A stretch of 49,177 nucleotides of DNA from Patescibacteria group bacterium (lineage in GTDB: Bacteria > Patescibacteriota > Microgenomatia > UBA1406 > GWC2-37-13), in contig BPJC01000003.1 of the NCBI GenBank assembly GCA_026004415.1, positions 1-49,177 on the forward strand, given 5' to 3'. Positions 7,596-16,275 of the stretch are shown here, piece after piece (positions within the stretch are counted from its first letter, which is position 1; the number at the start of each line of letters is the position of its first letter). The notes under the pieces were generated by a model, which ran no database searches, was not told the origin of the DNA, and saw nothing but the letters and a program-made list of their open reading frames with translations. Position numbers and translations under genes: made by a program.

Positions 7596-8931
7596 ATAAC
7601 AATTGTGTTTTAGGTAGTTTTTCTAGCGGAATTTCTCCTGACATCCATTCTATTATTTGGGGATTTGTTGTGGAAGCCCTTTTAAAATTTATGACATTGG
7701 TATATATGGGTAAAGAAAACTCGCTATAAATCTCTCCGCAAAATAAAAAGCAATATTTAAAATACCACCGTTTAGTCCGTTTAATCCTTCCTGAGTGGTC
7801 TCGAAAAATTGAACAAAATCGTCATCTGTAATTAAACCATTATTTAATAAATAGTAAATCCATTTTTGTTGGAAATGATATCGTAAATCATCCATTCTCG
7901 CGCGAAATTCTGGATCAACACAATATAGAATAATCTTTTCTTCGGGGGCTAAGTGGAAGGGGGGGGTAATCCAAGAAGTTCGCTTGGATCAAAGATGTTA
8001 AGGATGTCAAGCGGATTTTCTGCATTTTCTGGATCAATGTTTGCGCTTTTCCAAACATTTTTTTAAACTTCTTATGTATGCTTTTGGTCCATATGGTAAA
8101 GTAATGTATGGATTTCTTCCTGGTTGTTCTTCAACTAATTTTTCAACGTTTGGAACTTCTCGTATTAACAAAGTTGCATATCTTTTTATTGTTTCCGGCA
8201 ATTCAGGAGCTTCTTGTTCAACTAAATCATATAGTGTAGCTAGAGAATGAGCAAGAGAAAGTATTTGAAATTCCATATCAGTATCTAGATCAGCTAGCAT
8301 ACGAGCAACTTCACTTTCAGTTTTTATATACTTTTCTTGAAAGTGTCGAAACCTATTCATGATTTCAATAATTTGCCTCGGAGACTCGGGAAGAATTTCT
8401 CCTATGACTTTAAAAAATTTCTCATGCCCATACATGATCAGCGAAAAAGAAAAAAACAGGAGAATTTCTAATTTCTTCTGCGGAAGGGATTGTATTTTCT
8501 TCTGCTTTATATAATTTTCGGATATCATTGTATGGAAGTTCACGAGATGATTCATTATCTGTTAAAAGTATTGATTCTCTATTTATTAATTTAGGAAGTA
8601 ATCTTGTTCCAAAAGTAAGGTAATACCTATGAACTGTTTCCGGGTCAAGTTTTAACCTGCTGCCAGGTTCTTCTTCTGAAATTTGAGGGATTTTAAAATT
8701 AAGCCCTAATTTTTCCCAATTTTCTCTTACTCTTTTTATTTCTGGACCGAAAAATTCTTTCCAAAGAATCGTGTAATTTTCGCCTGATAACAAAATTTTT
8801 TTCTATCGCTAAGTTTAATTCTTTTTGAATTTTGTTTCTTTCTTGTTCTAAAGACAATAGTTCGGAAAGACCTATAACAATATTAGGATGTTCTTGTGTT
8901 TAAACGGCGTAATTCTTCTATATCCAGCGTT
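7570..8931 (-). pseudogene. 3' part of a long broken gene with a Tat-type signal
   Basis: Continuation of the gene at 8932-10023. Four open pieces remain on the minus strand: about 8931-8800 (LDIEELRRL ... GLSELLSLEQERNKIQKEL), 8793-8422, 8430-8034 (HEKFFKVIGEILPESPRQII) and about 8050-7689 (DPENAENPLDILNIFDPSEL ... MDDLRYHFQQKWIYYLLNN), plus a tail to TAA 7570. Most junctions are repaired by removing one base. The 8-C run at about 7959-7966 needs an extra one. The joined product would be a mostly helical protein of about 800 residues in total. I do not recognise the family. Confidence 0.5.
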
Positions 8932-10023
8932 TTAAAGCATTCTAGCAATAAATAATGCTTCTAAATCATTAATGCCCTGTGTTGTTTGCCAACTGGTTCT
9001 TTGAGCTTCTGCTTTATCTCGTGGTAAAGAAGGTTCGATAATGTTCATGATTCTGGGTGGGAGACCATGGATACCTGTGATCCCACTTTGTATAAAATCA
9101 TCCAATTGATTTCTTAATGGCTCGGGTAGTGTATTTATCCATCGGCGTACTGTTTGAAGGTCTGCTATTTTTGCGTCCATATTCCAATTTCTTATAGCCC
9201 AAGTTAGATTTCTACTATCGAAGGCATTACCTAGACCTAATAAGAATAGACAGAACAAAGTATCTGAAGGGATAGGAAGCTCCGTGTGAGAAAATAATCT
9301 GGTTACAATATCGTGAACTTTTTCTATTATTTTGCTTTTGGATATTTTTTTGATATTTCCGTTGTTTTCAAAATATAGAAAAAAATAACCTGCAGTAATA
9401 AGGGGAAATAATGGATATCGAAGTTCAGCTAGAGTGTGATTTCTAGTATTTTCAGCTGATATTGTTAAGCTTCTTTCTAAAGTCTCTTCCAGAGATTCAG
9501 GGGTATCGTAATAGTATTGTGGTAATTCTCCAAAGATATTGACACCTTTTTCAAGAAGATAGCGTAATATATCTTTCACCCTTTTTTTTTCTTCATCAGT
9601 TAGGGGTTCAGTATAAAAATCAGATTCATAGATTTCTTCTTCTGCACTTTCCGCCCATTCTGGTCTTTTACTTATTAGTCTTTTACGAGGTTTTTCTTGT
9701 TTTGATGAGTTTAATTCGGCAACAGCAACCCCTCCTAATCCAGCTAACCCGAAAGCTAATCCTAAACCTTTTAAAAAGCGACGCCGCGATTCAAATTCTT
9801 TATAGTCTAAGATTATTTGAGCGGCTATTCTTGCGGCCTCTATGGAAATTTTTCCTGTTTTATCCAAATTTACTTGTTCTTCGCTAAGATATGCTTGTAG
9901 TCCTCCGTATCTTCTTCCTAGAAACTCCTTATGACTTTCTCCTAGTATTTGTTCGATAATTTTCTGTAAGGTAACCTCTTCAACAGATTTATCACTTTGC
10001 TCTGGTGGATTCCCTAGTTCCAT
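8932..10023 (-). CDS. Tat-signal-containing protein of unknown function (5' part of a broken longer gene)
   Basis: 363 residues from ATG 10023. Residues 1-77 are polar. Near residue 79 comes SRRRFLKGLGLAFGLAGLGG, a twin-arginine motif plus hydrophobic stretch placed unusually far in. The rest is predicted helical and soluble, with no recognised domain. The reading frame ends with IARML and a TAA; deleting one T there continues into KTLDIEELRRL, so the ORF is likely a 5' fragment of a longer gene. In the line I counted (9241-9300), the + strand has G 15 versus C 7, opposite to nearby genes on the same replication arm. Confidence 0.55.
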   Translation of the reverse strand: MELGNPPEQSDKSVEEVTLQKIIEQILGESHKEFLGRRYGGLQAYLSEEQVNLDKTGKISIEAARIAAQIILDYKEFESRRRFLKGLGLAFGLAGLGGVAVAELNSSKQEKPRKRLISKRPEWAESAEEEIYESDFYTEPLTDEEKKRVKDILRYLLEKGVNIFGELPQYYYDTPESLEETLERSLTISAENTRNHTLAELRYPLFPLITAGYFFLYFENNGNIKKISKSKIIEKVHDIVTRLFSHTELPIPSDTLFCLFLLGLGNAFDSRNLTWAIRNWNMDAKIADLQTVRRWINTLPEPLRNQLDDFIQSGITGIHGLPPRIMNIIEPSLPRDKAEAQRTSWQTTQGINDLEALFIARML

Positions 10024-10144
10024 GTTAATAAGTATATCAAATTTAGATTACAAATCAGGAAAATTAATCACTAAAAATTCAACTTTTTTTTCGATTTGGA
10101 AATAAATAAGGTCTTACCCATTTAATGGCACTACAGATATAGGT

Positions 10145-10246
10145 TTAGTACTGTATAACGGTCAGATATAGAGGTTCACAAGCGTCGATAAATTTTATTG
10201 AGTACTTTTCATAGAGTTCAATTGCTTTTATATTATTCGTATTCAT
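10145..10246 (-). pseudogene. Possible GNAT acetyltransferase C-terminal remnant
   Basis: Reads MNTNNIKAIELYEKYSIKF, which resembles the N-x-x-A-I-x-L-Y-E-K-x-G-F motif that closes GNAT acetyltransferases. There is no upstream domain and the Gly is missing. The rest of the 10024-10312 gap shows nothing else I can support. Confidence 0.3.
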
Positions 10247-10312
10247 CCAAGATTTCGACTCCTCTAAGGTTAATTACATCTTAGATCATAGAGCTTATAT
10301 TTTGGTTAAACA

Positions 10313-10839
10313 ATTATCTTTCCTCTTCCCTTAACTTCTCCAGAACCTAACTAACATCATCAAAAGCAATCTTTGCAAGATCAAGGGAAGAAAGAGGAAT
10401 AAAGCTTATCCTTGAGATCTCTGATTGCTCAATTTTAATATCTTTGGAAGAAACTGCTTTAATAAGCTCAAAACCAAAGCAAAGAGTGTGATTATCAAAA
10501 TCTTGATAGGTATAAAATTCCTGTTCCTGAGACTACATATCTTAGGTCCTGGGGAGAAATCTTTAGTCCTAACTACTCCGAAATCTCTCTGCAGGCTGAT
10601 TCTTCGGCTGTTTCATCATACTCTATAAAGCCTCCCAGAAGATCAAGAAGACCTTTTTTCGGCTCTACCGCTCTTTCAACTAAAAGAATCTCTCCTTTTT
10701 CGTTGCGAATCATAATTGCAGTAGTAGGCTTGGGATTAGGATAAAGCCGGAAAGAACAGGAAACGCACTGAAGAACACCTAAATCTTTCTTCTGCAATTT
10801 ATTGCCGCAGATCGGGCAGTATTTAAAAACCTTTGGCAT
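10313..10839 (-). pseudogene. Nudix hydrolase with zinc ribbon, broken
   Basis: The first 88 residues carry a two-CxxC zinc ribbon (CPICGNKL ... CVSCSFRLYPNP), then PTTAIMIRNEKGEILLVER and the Nudix box GGFIEYDETAEES-ACREISE. The next codon, which should be the second Glu of R-E-x-x-E-E, is TAG. Reading goes on as LGLKISPQDLRYVVSG. A frameshift at about 10510 leads to TYQDFDNHTLCFGFELIK and a C-terminal helix, with another TAG near 10350. The layout matches the ADP-sugar/NADH pyrophosphatase-like Nudix group, about 170-180 residues. The in-frame stop at a catalytic position indicates loss of function. Confidence 0.75.
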
Positions 10840-10844
10840 ACTTA

Positions 10845-11087
10845 TTATCTTCTTCTTATAACCCTATCAATACCATATAACAGGAACAAACCGGGTAAAC
10901 CAAAGATCAAACCATACCTAATCAATTCTGAGAGCGGATAGTCAAAATTGGGCAAAATATATATTGAGGCATTCTTTATGCCAATCGAAGCAAGCTTTGG
11001 ATTAGTCAATGAAACCAAAAGCTGAAAGCCAACTTCAACTATAGGATATATTTTAACATAAATTAATCGTAATTCCTGTCTTTGCAA
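10845..11087 (-). pseudogene. C-terminal fragment of a membrane protein
   Basis: About 80 residues from a TTG. There is one hydrophobic segment near the end (ELIRYGLIFGLPGLFLLYGI) closing with RVIRRR, and an upstream segment YFLFLQRQELRLIYVKIYPI. There is no good start codon, and the frame stops a few codons above the TTG. The first part is the second copy of the 75-bp repeat. It is probably the tail of a larger polytopic protein whose 5' part is missing. The family is not recognised. Confidence 0.4.
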
Positions 11088-11099
11088 AAATAAAAAATA
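11025..11099. repeat. 75-bp perfect direct repeat, copy 2
   Basis: Same 75 bases and same orientation as 6722-6796. This copy is inside the membrane-protein fragment (10845-11087) and its upstream region. The two copies are 4.3 kb apart and bracket the decayed segment. Confidence 0.9.
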
Positions 11100-11149
11100 A
11101 GAGTAAAATATAAAAACAGATTAAAAATTTAAATTTAGTTATAAATTAA

Positions 11150-11253
11150 GGAGATGCCTGAAGGTTGTTGTAATTTATGTTAACTTATAAAATTAACCTA
11201 AATTGTTACAGTAGTAATCATATCAACTAATCTAACAACCTTTCACCATCTCC
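11150..11253 (+). promoter_or_regulatory. Long imperfect inverted repeat before rny
   Basis: The arm at 11150-11169 (GGAGATG..TGAAGGTTGTT) pairs with 11234-11253 (AACAACCTTTCA..CATCTCC) with a few mismatches and a loop of about 64 bases. It lies 18 bases before the rny start codon. It could be a 5' UTR structure controlling RNase Y, possibly cut by the enzyme itself. Function is inferred from position only. Confidence 0.4.
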
Positions 11254-11271
11254 GAATTAGTAATAAAAAAT

Positions 11272-12699
11272 ATGCTTGCCAATATTTTCAAAAAACTTGG
11301 GTTAATATCACAAAAAGAGTTAGAAGAAGCTAAAACAAAAGCTGAATCAATATTGCTAGAGGCTAAAGAGAAGTCTTTAAAAATTATTCAGGAGGCTGAA
11401 GAAAAGGCAGAGAAAATAAGGGAAAAAGCCTTAGAGATAGAGAAACTTGCTTTAGAAAAAGAAAAGACTCTTGAAAGAGAAAAACAATCGCTTGAAGATA
11501 AAAAACGACATCTTGAACAACAGATTGAAGAAATAAACAAAAAGAAAGCGGAATTACTGACAAAACTTGAAAAAATAGCTCAACTAACTAGTCAACAAGC
11601 TAAAGATCTTCTGCTTAAAACCTGGGAAGAAAAACTTAAAAAAGAAATAGCCGAAAGAATAAAATCTGCAGAAGAGGAGATTAAAGACCAATCTGAAACA
11701 AAAGCAAAAGAGATTTTAGTTGATGCTATGCGTTTTGGAGCAACAGATTATGTAGCAGAGTATACCTTATCTACTGTTAACCTGCCAAATGAAGACATAA
11801 AAGGAAGAATTATAGGTAAAGAAGGCAGAAATATAAGAGCTTTTGAGTTAGCCACAGGCGTTGATGTTGATTTAGAAGAAGAAGGAGTTATTAAACTATC
11901 TTCATTCGATCCAGTAAGAAGAGCTGTAGCTAAAGAGGCTCTGGAAAGACTTATCAGAGATGGCAGGATTCAACCGCAAAGAATTGAAGAGATTGTTGCC
12001 AAAACTAAATCAGATTTAGACAAAGTAATTTTCCAAGCAGGCAAAGAATTAGCTAACAAAGTTGGGGTCTATAATCTGCCAACAGAACTTATAAAATTAC
12101 TAGGCAGATTTAAATACAGATATTCTTATGGACAAAACATGATCCAACACACTCTTGAGGAAACGAAAATAGGTATTGCTCTGGCTCATGAACTTAAGGC
12201 AAATGTACAAGTTGTAAGATTAGCCTGTCTGCTACATGATATAGGAAAAGTCGTTACAGATAAAGAGGGTTCTCACATTGAGTTAGGCGTTGAAATACTA
12301 AAAAAACACAATATGCCGCAGGCTGTGATATCAGCTGTTGAGGCTCACCATGAAGACATTCCTTTTCCGTCGGTTGAGGCTGTAATTGTCTATATTGCAG
12401 ATGCTGTCTCAGGAGGCAGACCAGGAGCCAGACATGAAGATTTCGAAAATTACTTAAAAAGAATTAAAACAATAGAAGAGACTGCCAAAAACTTCAAAGG
12501 AGTCTCAGATGCTTATGCTCTGCAGGCAGGCAGAGAACTTAGAGTAATAGTTAAACCAGAAGAGATTGATGATGATTCAGCTTTAATTTTAAGCCAAAAA
12601 CTAAAAGAAGAGCTTGAGAAAAAATTTGATGTCTTCCCAGGTCAGATTAAAATAACTGTCATTAGAGAGTTTAGGGCTGAAGCAGTAACCCGAATTTGA
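11272..12699 (+). CDS. rny: Ribonuclease Y
   Basis: 475 residues. Order: a long charged coiled coil (about 15-150), a KH domain with GRIIGKEGRNIRAFE (about 176-190), and an HD domain with LACLLHDIGK (about 315-324) and VEAHHEDIPFPSVEA. It ends in the family tail IKITVIREFRAEAVTRI. RNase Y is an endoribonuclease that starts mRNA decay. Usual family members begin with a membrane helix; this one starts MLANIFKKLGLISQKELEEA and has none, so it may be cytosolic. Length is about 40 below the usual 515-520. No alternative upstream start would add a helix. Confidence 0.93.
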   Translation: MLANIFKKLGLISQKELEEAKTKAESILLEAKEKSLKIIQEAEEKAEKIREKALEIEKLALEKEKTLEREKQSLEDKKRHLEQQIEEINKKKAELLTKLEKIAQLTSQQAKDLLLKTWEEKLKKEIAERIKSAEEEIKDQSETKAKEILVDAMRFGATDYVAEYTLSTVNLPNEDIKGRIIGKEGRNIRAFELATGVDVDLEEEGVIKLSSFDPVRRAVAKEALERLIRDGRIQPQRIEEIVAKTKSDLDKVIFQAGKELANKVGVYNLPTELIKLLGRFKYRYSYGQNMIQHTLEETKIGIALAHELKANVQVVRLACLLHDIGKVVTDKEGSHIELGVEILKKHNMPQAVISAVEAHHEDIPFPSVEAVIVYIADAVSGGRPGARHEDFENYLKRIKTIEETAKNFKGVSDAYALQAGRELRVIVKPEEIDDDSALILSQKLKEELEKKFDVFPGQIKITVIREFRAEAVTRI

Positions 12700-12734
12700 T
12701 ATAGATTGTAATAAAAGGATAGTTTTTGTTAAGA

Positions 12735-12763
12735 TTGACACAACAGTTTATTTGATGTATGCT
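12735..12763 (+). promoter_or_regulatory. Promoter of the HU gene
   Basis: TTGACA (12735-12740), a 17-base spacer and TATGCT (12758-12763). A strong Shine-Dalgarno-like AAAGGGGGTGA follows at about 12794-12804, before ATG 12814. This is one of the few genes here with a clear ribosome binding site. Confidence 0.7.
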
Positions 12764-12813
12764 ATATGACAATTAAAAATTATTCATAAAAGAAAGGGGG
12801 TGACAACCAATAA

Positions 12814-13086
12814 ATGTCTAAATCAGATTTAATCGTACAAGTGGCCAAAAGAACAGGCCTTACTGCCAGAGCCGCAAAAGAAGCTGTAAATGCTGTATTT
12901 GATGTTGTTGCAGATGCTTTAAAAAGAGGTGAAAAAGTAGTTGTAACAGGTTTCGGAACCTTTTTAGTTAGATCCAGAGCCGCAAGAAAAGGTAGAAACC
13001 CTCAAACAGGAGAAGAGATGAGAATCCCTGCAACAAAGACACCAGGCTTTACAGCTGGAAAAGCTTTAAAGAAATTAGTCAAATAA
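12814..13086 (+). CDS. hup: HU-family DNA-binding protein
   Basis: 90 residues, the normal HU length. MSKSDLIVQVAKRTGLTARA opens the helical part. VVVTGFGTFLVRSRAARKGR and NPQTGEEMRIPATKTPGFTA form the beta arm with the conserved G-F-G-x-F and R-N-P-x-T-G motifs, and GKALKKLVK ends it. It bends and compacts DNA as a dimer. Single-gene unit: own promoter, strong RBS, and a terminator right behind. Confidence 0.96.
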   Translation: MSKSDLIVQVAKRTGLTARAAKEAVNAVFDVVADALKRGEKVVVTGFGTFLVRSRAARKGRNPQTGEEMRIPATKTPGFTAGKALKKLVK

Positions 13087-13096
13087 AACACAAAAG

Positions 13097-13137
13097 CCTC
13101 TACAGACTATAAATATAGGCTCTGTAGAGGTTTTTTT
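13097..13137 (+). terminator. Rho-independent terminator after HU
   Basis: A perfect 10-bp stem CCTCTACAGA (13097-13106) / TCTGTAGAGG (13121-13130), a 14-base loop, then seven T. It ends the HU transcript 11 bases after the stop codon. Confidence 0.9.
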
Positions 13138-13168
13138 ATGCTATAATAACAACATACTAAAATAACCA

Positions 13169-13690
13169 ATGAAAAAAACTATCATAATTTTGCTTTTAAC
13201 TATTGTCTTTTTGATAAGCCCCAATAGTTTAAAAGCTGACACATTTTTAAACCAAGTACCAAAAAAAGTTAATTATCAACTGCCATATCCTGGAGTCTTA
13301 CCAGACAATCCTATCTATTTTTTTAAAAACATAAGAGACAAAATTCTGCTTTTTATAACAGAAAAAGGTAGAGATAAAGCTGACCGTTTATTGCTTTACT
13401 CAGACAAAAAAATCTCAATGTCAAGAGAACTTATGAAAAAAGGCAAAGTAAAGCTATCTTTGAAAACAGCCATCTCTGCAGAAGAAGATTTTAACAAACT
13501 GATAACAGAGATCCAAGACAATCAAATAACAGATCCTGAATTTACCAGCAAAGTAAAATTAAGCAGTGACAAACATAAAGAGGTAATCATTCAACTAATT
13601 ACAGACTCACAGTTACCTGAAACCAATGATCTTGTAAAAACCCTTTTGAAATTAACAGAAAAAAATTTGCAAGAAGTTACAAAAATATAA
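13169..13690 (+). CDS. Secreted DUF5667-type protein
   Basis: 173 residues. A signal peptide covers about residues 1-24 (TIIILLLTIVFLISPNSLKA). Then comes YQLPYPGVLPDNPIYFFKNI, the Leu-Pro-Tyr-Pro-Gly-x-L-P-D-x-P-x-Y motif of DUF5667, followed by an alpha-helical part. Function is not known; the family is common in secreted proteins of several bacterial groups. TATAAT at 13142-13147 lies 21 bases before the ATG. The 3' end overlaps the convergent next gene by 14 bases. Confidence 0.7.
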   Translation: MKKTIIILLLTIVFLISPNSLKADTFLNQVPKKVNYQLPYPGVLPDNPIYFFKNIRDKILLFITEKGRDKADRLLLYSDKKISMSRELMKKGKVKLSLKTAISAEEDFNKLITEIQDNQITDPEFTSKVKLSSDKHKEVIIQLITDSQLPETNDLVKTLLKLTEKNLQEVTKI

Positions 13691-14879
13691 AAACTAAAGA
13701 AAAAAAATTCTGGTTCAAATTGAGAAAATAGTGGTCTAAAAAACCTAAAAAAACCAAAATTAAAACGAAAACTAAATTTTTCCTTACAAATCTTAAAATA
13801 GCGCTTTTAGATAACCAAAACTCTAAAAAAACAACTGCCAAACCAAAGATGCCTGTTTCTGACAAAAATAACAAAAATATATTATGAACAGGTTGTAAAT
13901 ATGCAATTGGTCTTTGTGGGAAAAGATAAGATAATGATTTAAGATAAGAACCTAAACCTGTGCCAAACCAAAGATGGTCTTTAATAATACTTAAACTATC
14001 CATAAAATAAACAACTCTTTCTCCAATAGAGTTGCTTAAAAAAGGTGTCAAGATAAAGATAACTGAAACAACAAACAAAACAATAAGCCTTGACAAAAGA
14101 CAAAACCAGCAATCTGTTGTTTTTATTAAATAAAAAAATAAAACTATGAACATAATAAAGATTGCTGACTTTGAAAAACTTAAAAGCACTAACAAAACAG
14201 AGATTAAAACAGCAACAAAAGTCAAAAATAAATTTGGAAACTCCTTTGTTTTGTTCCTATACAAAAGAAAAACAAGTAAAACCAGGAAAAAGCCAGCCAT
14301 AGAGTTAGGATGGGAAAAGGTGGCATAAGGTCTTAAACGAAGTTGATTATAAAAATAAACCAATGCTGTATCAGATCCAGTTATAGACAAAGATCTCTCA
14401 CCAAGATAATAAAAGACACTGCCAAAACTTCTACCATACCAAAACTGAAATACAGCCAAAAACAACTGTACAACAAGCATAGAGACAATAGTTATCAACA
14501 TAAGCCTTTGATTAAAAAGTTTTTCCTTTTTAAAAAGCAATACAGCATAAATATAAAAAATGAGCAGATAAATTATTATCCATTTATAAACAGTTGTTAC
14601 AGGATTTACAGAAAATAATGTATTAACAATACTAAAGCCAACAAAGATTAAAAACTGCTTTCTTTTAACCAATTTAAACAGTTCAGCAGAGTATAGACTT
14701 ACAAATAAAACAACAATAATCATAAAAAAAGATACCTGAACAGCCAAAAGATCTTTTCTAACGCCGTTTAGCAATGCATAATCTGCAAAAAAGTACTTAT
14801 TAAGCTGTGTAGGCAAAAAAAATAGAGAAGAATAAAACAACAGCTGTTTAAAATAATTTAGATTGAGTTTCAACCTCAT
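13677..14879 (-). CDS. O-antigen ligase / Wzy-like polymerase membrane protein
   Basis: 400 residues, about ten membrane helices. Family marks are RPYATFSHPNSMAGFFLVLL in the middle and GTGLGSYLKSLSYLFP with QPVHNIFLLFLSETGIFGL near the C-terminus (the Wzy_C pattern with H-N-x-x-L-x-x-x-x-E-x-G-x-x-G-L). Such proteins join or polymerise glycans on the outer side of the membrane, here probably for a surface polysaccharide or glycoprotein. The start ATG 14879 overlaps the endonuclease Q gene by 32 bases, so the two are co-transcribed. Confidence 0.8.
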   Translation of the reverse strand: MRLKLNLNYFKQLLFYSSLFFLPTQLNKYFFADYALLNGVRKDLLAVQVSFFMIIVVLFVSLYSAELFKLVKRKQFLIFVGFSIVNTLFSVNPVTTVYKWIIIYLLIFYIYAVLLFKKEKLFNQRLMLITIVSMLVVQLFLAVFQFWYGRSFGSVFYYLGERSLSITGSDTALVYFYNQLRLRPYATFSHPNSMAGFFLVLLVFLLYRNKTKEFPNLFLTFVAVLISVLLVLLSFSKSAIFIMFIVLFFYLIKTTDCWFCLLSRLIVLFVVSVIFILTPFLSNSIGERVVYFMDSLSIIKDHLWFGTGLGSYLKSLSYLFPQRPIAYLQPVHNIFLLFLSETGIFGLAVVFLEFWLSKSAILRFVRKNLVFVLILVFLGFLDHYFLNLNQNFFSLVFIFL

Positions 14880-16188
14880 CTGGTTTTTCTATATAATCTA
14901 AAACTTTTATCTTACCAAAAACCCCATCATAGCCAGAGATTAAACTGACCTTTCTTTGTCTTAAATTGTTTATACCTTTTGCCAAAAGAGGGCCAGCAAA
15001 CTTTTCAATCTCAGATATGGGTTTATCAAGCAAAATAGAAAACTCATCAGCAAAATTCTCAAGCAATTGGTTATACTTGGCAAAGGCCTTAGTTTTAGAT
15101 GACTCAATCTCTTCAAGTATTTCCAGCAGAGGAACTAAAGACACAAAAGGCACTCTCTTTCCTTGCTTATCTCTTACAAAGACAACTCCATTGGCATTGG
15201 CTCTAAACTCCAAGTCCTCTTCTTTAAACACCCTTGCAGAAAGATCTCTAACCCTATCTTTAACACCAATTATCAAAGGTTTTCCGCATTTAGGACAGAT
15301 GCCATTTTGTTTTCTAACCTCTTCAGGTTCTAAACTTACCTGACAAGCTCTATGACCGCTTAAATGATACTTGCCTTCTTCAGGAAAAAACTCAATAGTA
15401 AAACCTAATCTCAAGTTGGATTTCTGACCTTTTATAGCCTTATAAAGATCAAAGTAATCAAAAGATTTCAGATCTTCAGCATAAAACACAGTAGCCTCTC
15501 TACCCAGCTTTGGACCAGAATGAGCATCTGAAAAAGACAAAATCCTTCTGTTATCCAGATCCTTGACCTGCCAATTCATAATAGGATCTGAGGAGAGCCC
15601 TGTCTCAATAGCATAAATGTATTTTTCAAACTGGCCAAAGGCTTCAGCAACAGAATCAAAACCAGATCTGGAACCGAACAATGAAAAATGCGGCGTCCAA
15701 ATATGAGCTGGGATAATCAATGCCTTTGGCTCTATCTCAAGAACTATCTCAGAGATCTGCTGGACTGTCAAACCCACAATAGGTCTGCCATCTGAAAACA
15801 AATTACAACCACGGTTGATAAGATCAGTATTTATTCTTTCTGCAGATTGAACTGAAGGGACAAATATTAAAGTATGAATTCTGCGGAGCTTATCACCTTG
15901 TTTATAAATACTTGAGATCTCAGTTGATAAAACAAACCTTGCTTTAAAGCCATAAATCAAATTTTTGTCTTTTAAAACAGATTTCTTGAAAGCAAAGATT
16001 CCAGGAGCTACCTCCTCCAAGTTTTTTTGAATCTCCTTAAACCATAAAGGATGAGTCCAATCACCTGTAGCAGTAAGATTGATTCCTTTTTTTTCAGACC
16101 ATTCAACTATGTGGAAAAGATCCATCTTTGAAGAAACAGCCCGAGCATACTTAGAATGAATCTGAAGATCTGCTATAACTCTTACCAT
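14848..16188 (-). CDS. Endonuclease Q-like deaminated-DNA endonuclease
   Basis: 446 residues, a PHP-fold metal-dependent enzyme. N-terminal VIADLQIHSKYARAVS gives the first metal ligands, GINLTATGDWTHPLWF the next, then FVLSTEISSIYKQGD, PAHIWTPHFSLFGSRSGF and SFSDAHSGPKLG. A zinc knuckle CPKCGKPLIIGV with Cys/His around HRAC lies near residue 290. This order matches endonuclease Q, known from Thermococcales and some bacteria, which nicks 5' of uracil, hypoxanthine, xanthine and AP sites. Length fits (about 400-430 plus tail). It should act in repair of deaminated bases. Confidence 0.85.
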   Translation of the reverse strand: MVRVIADLQIHSKYARAVSSKMDLFHIVEWSEKKGINLTATGDWTHPLWFKEIQKNLEEVAPGIFAFKKSVLKDKNLIYGFKARFVLSTEISSIYKQGDKLRRIHTLIFVPSVQSAERINTDLINRGCNLFSDGRPIVGLTVQQISEIVLEIEPKALIIPAHIWTPHFSLFGSRSGFDSVAEAFGQFEKYIYAIETGLSSDPIMNWQVKDLDNRRILSFSDAHSGPKLGREATVFYAEDLKSFDYFDLYKAIKGQKSNLRLGFTIEFFPEEGKYHLSGHRACQVSLEPEEVRKQNGICPKCGKPLIIGVKDRVRDLSARVFKEEDLEFRANANGVVFVRDKQGKRVPFVSLVPLLEILEEIESSKTKAFAKYNQLLENFADEFSILLDKPISEIEKFAGPLLAKGINNLRQRKVSLISGYDGVFGKIKVLDYIEKPDEVETQSKLF

Positions 16189-16211
16189 AAAGCAATTATA
16201 ACAAAATTAAG

Positions 16212-16226
16212 TTGTAATTATTACAA
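16212..16226. promoter_or_regulatory. Operator-like palindrome
   Basis: TTGTAAT-T-ATTACAA, a perfect 7-1-7 inverted repeat between the divergent starts of endonuclease Q (16188) and the surface protein (16276). A further TTGTAA forms the -35 box at 16240. The regulator is unknown. Confidence 0.4.
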
Positions 16227-16239
16227 AACTACTATACTG

Positions 16240-16267
16240 TTGTAAACTAAACAAAAATTGCTATAAT
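16240..16267 (+). promoter_or_regulatory. Promoter of the sortase-type surface protein gene
   Basis: TTGTAA (16240-16245), 16 bases, TATAAT (16262-16267). Transcription should start within a few bases of ATG 16276, so the mRNA is probably leaderless. Confidence 0.6.
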
Positions 16268-16275
16268 TAAAAACT

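Noticed and set aside
10313-10839. TAG read as an amino acid (recoding)
   Set aside because: Only decayed genes show in-frame TAG; intact genes in the window use TAG as a normal stop.
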